This document shows, one piece after another, positions 57,188-64,000 of a stretch of 64,000 nt of DNA. The translations under genes and the position numbers were made by a program. This DNA is from Cochliopodium minus (lineage: Eukaryota > Discosea > Himatismenida > Cochliopodiidae), in contig JAMYWO010000007.1 in NCBI GenBank assembly GCA_024220525.1, positions 63,369 to 127,368 on the forward strand. The letters are read 5' to 3'. The notes under the pieces are model-generated. The model ran no database searches and was not told the origin of the DNA. It saw only the letters and a program-made list of their open reading frames with translations. Position 1 is the stretch's first letter, and each line of letters starts with the position of its first letter.

Positions 57188-60100
57188 ATGAAGGAAGCGA
57201 TAATCGAAGAAACAATCAAAGATATTCAAATAACTGAGAATGTTAATCCAAATAATTTAATAGATACAAATATCCCTCCCATTGATAAAGATCTCGTTAT
57301 AACTCCAAGCATTAAAAAACAATTCTTCAGAGATTCTACACCAAAAAAGATGTACATACATCCACTTTTATTTGATTTTTTTTATCAATTTTTTGACCGT
57401 TTTATATTTAGAGATAATATAGAATTTGGATTGATGGAAGGGGAAGATATCTTGAAATTATCACATGTACAAATAACAAGAAATATGTTTTGGGAAGAAG
57501 GAAATGTAAATGCTCCATATGGTGTATTGGATGATAAATTGGTAACTTTTCAATCAATATATCAATAAAGCTTGTATAATCCTGTTTATATCTCGATATA
57601 TCATCTTTATAACGATTTAATATCTTCATTCTTTATTATTAGGGTGTTTCTGATAGAAATAAAAATTGTCTAACATGTGGATTGGAAAGCAAAGGTAATG
57701 ACATTTCCAATTTTCTTGTTTTTTAGACCTTATCTTCTCATTGTTTTACTAAATCCATTTCAAAGAATGAATGATCAATTTAATTCATGTTGAATATTAT
57801 GTTGAAAGAATGGCATAATTTTTATTTCACTTTATTTTAAAGTGATTGATTAAATATATGATTCTGAATTCTTTGTAATGTTATTTGAGTTAATATTGAC
57901 CTACCTAAATATAAATATCATATTCATTGATCTGTTACTATATAATGAGGCTAACCCAAAATAAACTTTTATTTATTTTATTTTTTTTTACATTTTTTTC
58001 ATTTTTTTTTTTAATAATGTTTAATTAATTTTTTGAATTCAAATGTTGATTAGATGAGATTTGAATTTGATATTGTTTTTTTTTAATAATATTATTTTTA
58101 TTTTTATCTCAATTTTATTTGTTTTAAAAAAAAAAAAGATTGTGTGGGACACTTCGGTCACATAGAATTAGCACTGCCAGTCTACCACATAGGCTACTTC
58201 AAAATTCTGTGCAACACAATCAACCAAATATGTAAAACATGCTGCCGCATTTTATTGGCCGAAAAGCAATACGAACAGTTCCTCATAGAGATCAGACAAA
58301 CCAAATCAGACAGGCTGAAGAGAAAGCAGGTCAGAAAGAGAATTGTCGAGTTGTGCAAAAAAACCAAAGTTTGTCCTTGGTGTGGTGAGTTGAACGGTTT
58401 AGTTAAATCCAAAGGAACCAAATTAATACATAACAAATTTGACAAGTAAAAAACTTTTGACAATTCTCCATTATTTTTTTTATGTGACATTTTTATTATG
58501 ACGTTTTTTTTTAAAAAAATTTTATTAACAATTTTTTTTAGTTATACCATTTTTTTTTTTAAACATTTTTCGTTAATTATATTTTTAAATCACTCATTTT
58601 TTTTTTTCAGAAAAAAACATGACGAAGAGATAGAAATTTGGCATCAGGACTTTGAAAATGCCATGGATGGAATTCCAGACTTGAGAACTCATATCAACAA
58701 AATACAAGAAGACTTGAATAGTATATCAATCTTACATCTTTTCAGAAGAGTGAGTGATTTGGTATTACTTTTTTATTTGTTTTATTTTTTTTTATTTTTT
58801 TATTTTTTTATTTTTTTAAAATTATTTAATTCAATTTTTTTAAAAAAGGACTGCGAGTTATTGGACATGCCTCCTGAAAAAGGTAGACCAGAAAAATTGA
58901 TCATCACCGAATTGATTGTTCCTCCTGTTTGTATAAGACCAACCGTCGCTGTAAAATAATTTTTTTTTAGATTTTTTTAATTTTTATTTATTTTGATTTT
59001 TTGATTTTTGATAAAATTTATTTTTTTTTTTATTTTTTTAATTGAAAATTTAATTTTTAAAAATTTCTGTATTTTATTTTTTCATTTATTTTTTATTTTT
59101 TTTAATTCACAATTTTATTTTTTCATTTATTTTTTATTTTTTATTTTTTATTTTTATTTTGATTAATTTATTTTTGTTTATTTCGAAGATGGATGGAGGA
59201 CAATCTAACCAAGACGATTTGACAACCACATTAAGGCTCATAGTGGATAAAAACATTGCCATTTTGTCCAACATAGAAAAAGGAGCAAACACACCCATCA
59301 TGATGGAAGACTGGGAACAACTGCAAGCTCTCGTTACCGTTTACATCAACAGTGACCAAGCCAAATCTCTCAACAATTTACAAAATAAACCCAACAGAGG
59401 TGTTTTACAAAGACTTAAAGGAAAACAAGGAAGATTCAGACAAAATCTTTCTGGTAAAAAAAAAAAAAATGAGAAAAACAAATTTAAAAGATTTTTTTAT
59501 TTTGTAATCTTTTTACTCTTTTTATTTTTGATTTTTATTTTTATTTTTAATTTTGTTTATTTTTTTAAATGATTATCTTTTTTATATCATTTTATTTCAA
59601 ATTTGTTAAAAATATTTTTTTAAAATTTCCTTTTATCATGTTTTTTATTTTTTTTTATTTTTTTTCAACTAAAAGGTAAAAGAGTCGACTTTTCGGGAAG
59701 AACAGTCATTTCTCCCGATCCGAACCTTATGATCGACCAAGTAGGAGTTCCCATCTACGCAGCCAAAGTGTTCACCTTCCCCGAAAAAGTGACCAGCCAC
59801 AACATCGACAGACTCAGAAGAATGGTGATGAACGGACAAGACGTGCATCCCGGTGCAATATCCGTAGAAAAGGCAAACACAGGCTTCAAATTCAATTTGA
59901 GACCTAAAATCGTCGAGAAACAAGCCAAGGAACTTTCCATTGGTGATATCGTCGAGAGACATTTGATCGATGAAGACATCGTTCTTTTCAATCGTCAGCC
60001 TTCTTTGCACAAAATGAGTATCATGTGTCACAGAGCCAAGGTCATGCCTCATCGTACTTTCAGATTCAATGAATGTGTCTGCGAACCTTATTGTGCTGAT

Positions 60101-63100
60101 TTTGATGGTAAATAATTTTTATTTCCAATTTTTTTTTTTACTTTTATCTAATTTTTTTTTGTTTGTTTTATGATCTATTTTTTCTGTTTTTCATCTCTTT
60201 TATTTGTTTTATATTTCATTATTTTTTATTTTAAATACATTCATTTTATATGTTTTTATTTTTATTTATTTTTATTGTTTTATTGATTTTGTTTTAATTC
60301 ATTTTTCATTTATTTTGTTTTAATTTTTTAAAATTTGTTTTTTAATTTTACATTTTTTGTTTCTAGGTGATGAAATGAACTTGCATTTACCTCAAACAGA
60401 AGAAGCAAGAGCAGAAGCACTCTTGCTCATGGGTGTCACCAACAATCTTATCACCCCCAAAAATGGAGAATCTCTCATCAAACCCATCCAAGACTTTATC
60501 ACCGCTTCTTACTTGCTCTCCAACAAAGACAGATTTTTTGACAGAGGACAATTTGCATTGCTATGCTCATATTTCTGTAATGCAGATGAGGTAAAATTTT
60601 TTTATTTTTTAAATTTTATCATATTATTTTTTATTTTATTTATTATTTAAATTTATTCATTTTTTGATTTATGATTTCTGATTTTTTATTTTTATTTTTA
60701 TTTATTTTTTGTTTTAAGATTATTTTATTTTTATTTTTATTTTTATTTTTAAATAATTTATTTGATTAATTTTTTGTTGAAAATTAGGACATTGATCTAC
60801 CTCCCCCTGCAATATTCAAACCAGTAGAATTATGGACAGGAAAACAAGTGTTCGGAGTTCTTTTGAGACCAACACGTGAATCACAGAGCTACGTCAACTT
60901 GGAGACAGACTCCAAAGGATACAAAAGCAACTTGAAAGAGAAAGACCCCGCAGACACTTATGTCGTTTTCAATAACAGTGAGTTGATGTGTGGTGTCATG
61001 GACAAGAAAGTTTTGGGCGTGGGTAAAAACTGTTTGTATCACTTGTTGTTCAGAGATTACGGGAACAAAGTTTGTGCCCAAAAAATGAGTGCTTTGGCAA
61101 AGTTATGTGCTAGATTTCTTGGGAACTTTGGATTTTCGATTGGTATTGAAGATGTAATCATTTTCTAAAATTTTTGAATTTTTTTTTAAAATTTTTTTTT
61201 CAGATTTATTTAAAGTCTATTCATTTTTATTTTTATTAATTTTTTATTGTTTAAAAAATTTCATTTTTTCATATATTTTTATTATTTTTAAAATTTTTTT
61301 TTTCTTAATAGGTTACCCCTTCAGAAGAATTGAAAAAAATCAAACAAGGTATCGTTTCTGCTGGTTATGTTGAATGCAAAAAATTCATCGAACAGTTTAA
61401 AACCAACAAACTTCCAAGAAAGCCGGGTTGTACAATGGTAAAATAAAAAAAAAAATAATAAAAAAAAAATAAACATGCTCCATACTATTTTGATCAATTT
61501 TTATAACTCAACCAAGATACAATATAATTGATCGACAAATAATTTGTTGTATCTTTATAGATCAATTTTACAAACAAATTTTAAAGTTTTAAAAATTAAT
61601 TTTAAAGAATTATGATAATTTTAGATTTTACTATCTATAATTTCAAAAAAAAAATTTTAAAGTAAAAAATTAATTTTGTTCAATTTTTCATTTCAACTTT
61701 TTTGATAAGTTTTAAATTAATTTTTTAATCTCATGTTAATTATTAAATTAAAATGATTTTGTAGGAAGAATCTATTGAAAGTTACCTCAACAAAGAACTC
61801 TCAGACATCAGAGAAAAATGTGGTAGCAGATGTATGGAGATCTTACCAAGAAACAATTCTCCGCTAATAATGGCAGTGTGCGGATCTAAAGGATCTTCCC
61901 TCAACATCTCTCAGATGATCACTTGTGTCGGCCAACAAACCATTTTTGGACAGAGAATTCCTTATGGTTTCGTTGACAGAACTTTGCCTCATTTCAAAGT
62001 TAACTCCAGAGAACCTGATGCTAAGGGTTTTGTTGAGAACAGTTTTTTCACTGGTATTAGCCCTTCTGAATTTTTGTTTCACACAATGGCAGGAAGAGAA
62101 GGTATTATAAAAAAAAAATTAATAAAAATAAAAAATAATAAATAAATATGTAAAATAAAAAATAAAATAAAACAAAATAAAAATTAAATTAATAATTCAT
62201 AAAAACCTGAATTAAAAATAAATAAATAAAAATAAAATAATGAAAATAAATTTAAAAATAAATGAAAATGAAAATAAAAATTAAAATAACAAAGAAAGAA
62301 AATAAAAATAAAAATAAATAAAAAATTACAATAAAATAATAATTCATCAAAAAATTAAAAAAATAACAAAGAAAGAAAATAAATTTAAAAATAAAAATAT
62401 TGATTACCTTTATTTCTAGGACTTGTTGATACTGCCGTCAAAACAGCAGATACAGGTTACCTTCAAAGAAAGTTGGTTAAATCTCTCGAAGAGTTGGTTG
62501 TTCACTATGACGGTAGTGTAAGAAATTCCTCAGGACAACTCTTCGCACTTACATATGGTGATGATGGGTTAGATCCTTCAAGGTAAAAGGATTGAAAATT
62601 TTTATTTTGATTTTTTAAAATTTAATTTTTTATCATTTTAAATTTGATTTTATATTTTTTGATTTTGATTTTAAATCTTTTATTTTTTATTATTTTTTAT
62701 CATTTTTTATTTTTATTATTTTATTATTGATTATTTTATTTTATTATTATTTTAAAGCATTTTAAATTTTAATTTTTTGATTGATTGATTTTTTTTTTTT
62801 CTTTTTATATTGAATTTTTCAATTATTTTTCATTTGATTTTAAATTTCCATTTAATTTTGATTTCAAATCTTCAATATTATTTTATTTTATTAATTTTTT
62901 TTAATTTTTATTTTTTATTTTTTATTTTTTATTTTTAAATTTTTTTGGTATTTAGTATGGAATCGGACCAAAAACCAGTAGACTTTAGCAGAGTGCTAAA
63001 CCAAGTGATCAAAACCAACCCCGACAAAGAAAACTATCCTCTCACACCATCCCTCTTCCGAGAAATGGTCGAAAACCTCTTAGAAGAGCTCGAAAACAAA

Positions 63101-63943
63101 TCCTCCAAAATAGAATTATTGTTTTGGAAGCAAATGAGAGACTTTTTCTTCGAGAAAATCTTCAACAAAAAAACCAAGTTTCATTCTCCCAGCTTCTTCG
63201 AACAGTTTGAGACCAAGTTTGAGAGGTTTTCTGACGACCCCACCATTTTGGACAATTTGGTTCGTATCACTGACAAGCAGGTCAAAATCTTTTTTACGAC
63301 TTGCGAAGAGAAGTACAGGAAGGCCGTCACTGAGTATGGTTCTGCAGGTAAACCTAAATTCAAAAAAAAAATTTGATTCTTTTGGTTTTTTTGAATTCTA
63401 AATTTTAATTTTTATAGTTATTTAATTTAAGTTTTTTTTTTCAGTTCAAAAAATGTCTTAAATTCAAATTTTTAATTAAAATTTAATTCTAATTTATTTG
63501 ATAAAAATTTAATTAATAAAAATTTGTTTATATATTCCAATTTTAAGCTCTATTTTATTTAATAAAAATTTATTAATTTTACTTTTATTAAAAATAAATT
63601 TTATTAAAAATTTTCCAATCTTTTAATTTTTTTTTAATTTAAATTTTTTTTTATCTTTATTAAACAGTGGGAGCAGTAGCAGCACAATCAATAGGAGAAC
63701 CAGCAACCCAAATGACATTGAAAACTTTCCACTTTGCGGGAATCGCGTCAATGAACATCACCATGGGAGTGCCCAGAATCAAAGAAATCATTGGCGCCTC
63801 CAGCAAAATGGCCACCCCTGTCATCACCGCCAGCCTCATCAACGGCACAAATGAAGAGGTCGCCAGGTTGGTCAAGTCTCGTTTGGAAAAGACTTTGCTC
63901 AAAGATGTGACCAAATACATTTCTGAAGTTTACCAATCCTCTG
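57188..63943 (+). CDS. RPC1: RNA polymerase III largest subunit, 3' end beyond window
   Basis: Catalytic subunit of Pol III (tRNA, 5S rRNA). Exons, all in phase: 57188-57541, 57643-57694, 58139-58445, 58611-58761, 58849-58950, 59189-59453, 59676-60107, 60367-60590, 60789-61153, 61312-61437, 61765-62101, 62420-62582, 62956-63347, 63668-63943. Landmarks: clamp zinc site CLTCG...[16 protein letters not shown], zipper [41 protein letters not shown] (the Pol III form), catalytic loop CADFDG|DEMN split by an intron, funnel [12 protein letters not shown], bridge helix [18 protein letters not shown], trigger loop [19 protein letters not shown]. The usual Asn of NADFDGD is Cys here. The protein continues past 63943. 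Confidence 0.97.
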
Positions 63944-64000
63944 GTAATAAAAATTATTTCTATTTTTAATTTCTTTCAATTTTTCTTTTTTTTTCTATTA

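Noticed and set aside
1-64000. tRNA, rRNA or CRISPR features
   Set aside because: No convincing T-arm or B-box with matching stems, no rRNA-like GC-rich stretch and no spaced direct repeats were seen by eye; a tRNA scan could still find a diverged one.

Overview
This is a nuclear window from an AT-rich, intron-dense, unicellular eukaryote. Almost every gene is cut by short introns of nearly pure A/T that start GTAAAA/GTAATA and end in AG. Standard stop codons are used, some proteins carry Asn runs, and genes are packed on both strands. The gene set (Ena/VASP, Rab7-like GTPase, NPC1-like transporter, Sec24, KIN17, CNOT11, Abraxas-like, APC6/CDC16, RhoGEFs, Pol III RPC1) fits a free-living amoeboid protist such as an amoebozoan or Anaeramoeba-like lineage. 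I cannot name the species.

Layout. 1-6446 (block A): an unrecognised helical-protein gene (+) and an NPC1-like gene (-). 6448-25084 (block B): the 5' part of SEC24 (-), KIN17 (-), VASP (-), CNOT11 (+), a small secreted protein (-), a Rab7-like GTPase (+), a SAM/atypical-kinase gene (+), a partial Rab duplicate, a second secreted protein (-) and an Abraxas-like gene (+). 25086 onward (block C): the 3' part of SEC24 (-), the 3' part of CDC16/APC6 (+), a leucine-rich-repeat gene (-), an intronless PrimPol-like gene (-), two tandem RhoGEF genes (+), an F-box-like gene, a gene with a MITE-like element in its intron, a small membrane protein, an alpha/beta hydrolase, a sphingosine-1-phosphate phosphatase-like gene, MMAA (all -), a small membrane ORF (+), a double-domain acetoacetate decarboxylase (+), a 28-exon nucleotidyltransferase/ankyrin gene (+), and RPC1 (+), which runs off the right edge.

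The most consequential observation is structural. Blocks A, B and C meet at single N bases (6447 and 25085) inside (AAAAAT)n tracts. The end of B (25008-25084) repeats the start of A (1-77). The start of B (6448-6535) repeats an internal part of C (27982-28069). SEC24 is split so that its exon ending at 6680 joins perfectly to the exon starting at 27937. The real order is therefore C-left, then B, then A: the scaffold is permuted here. SEC24, NPC1 and CDC16 are all truncated at these tracts.

Biological highlights: a nucleotidyltransferase-like domain fused to a long ankyrin array; tandem DH-zinc finger-PH-PX-SH3 genes with patches of sequence identity that indicate gene conversion; a fused acetoacetate decarboxylase whose second half has lost the Schiff-base lysine; a PrimPol-like protein with a possible second degenerate half; an Asn-to-Cys change in the RPC1 catalytic loop; and micro-exons of about 2, 5, 5, 20 and 22 nt.

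Exon limits were set by hand from GT/AG sites and reading frame. They are good to the base where phase is stated to fit and approximate elsewhere.
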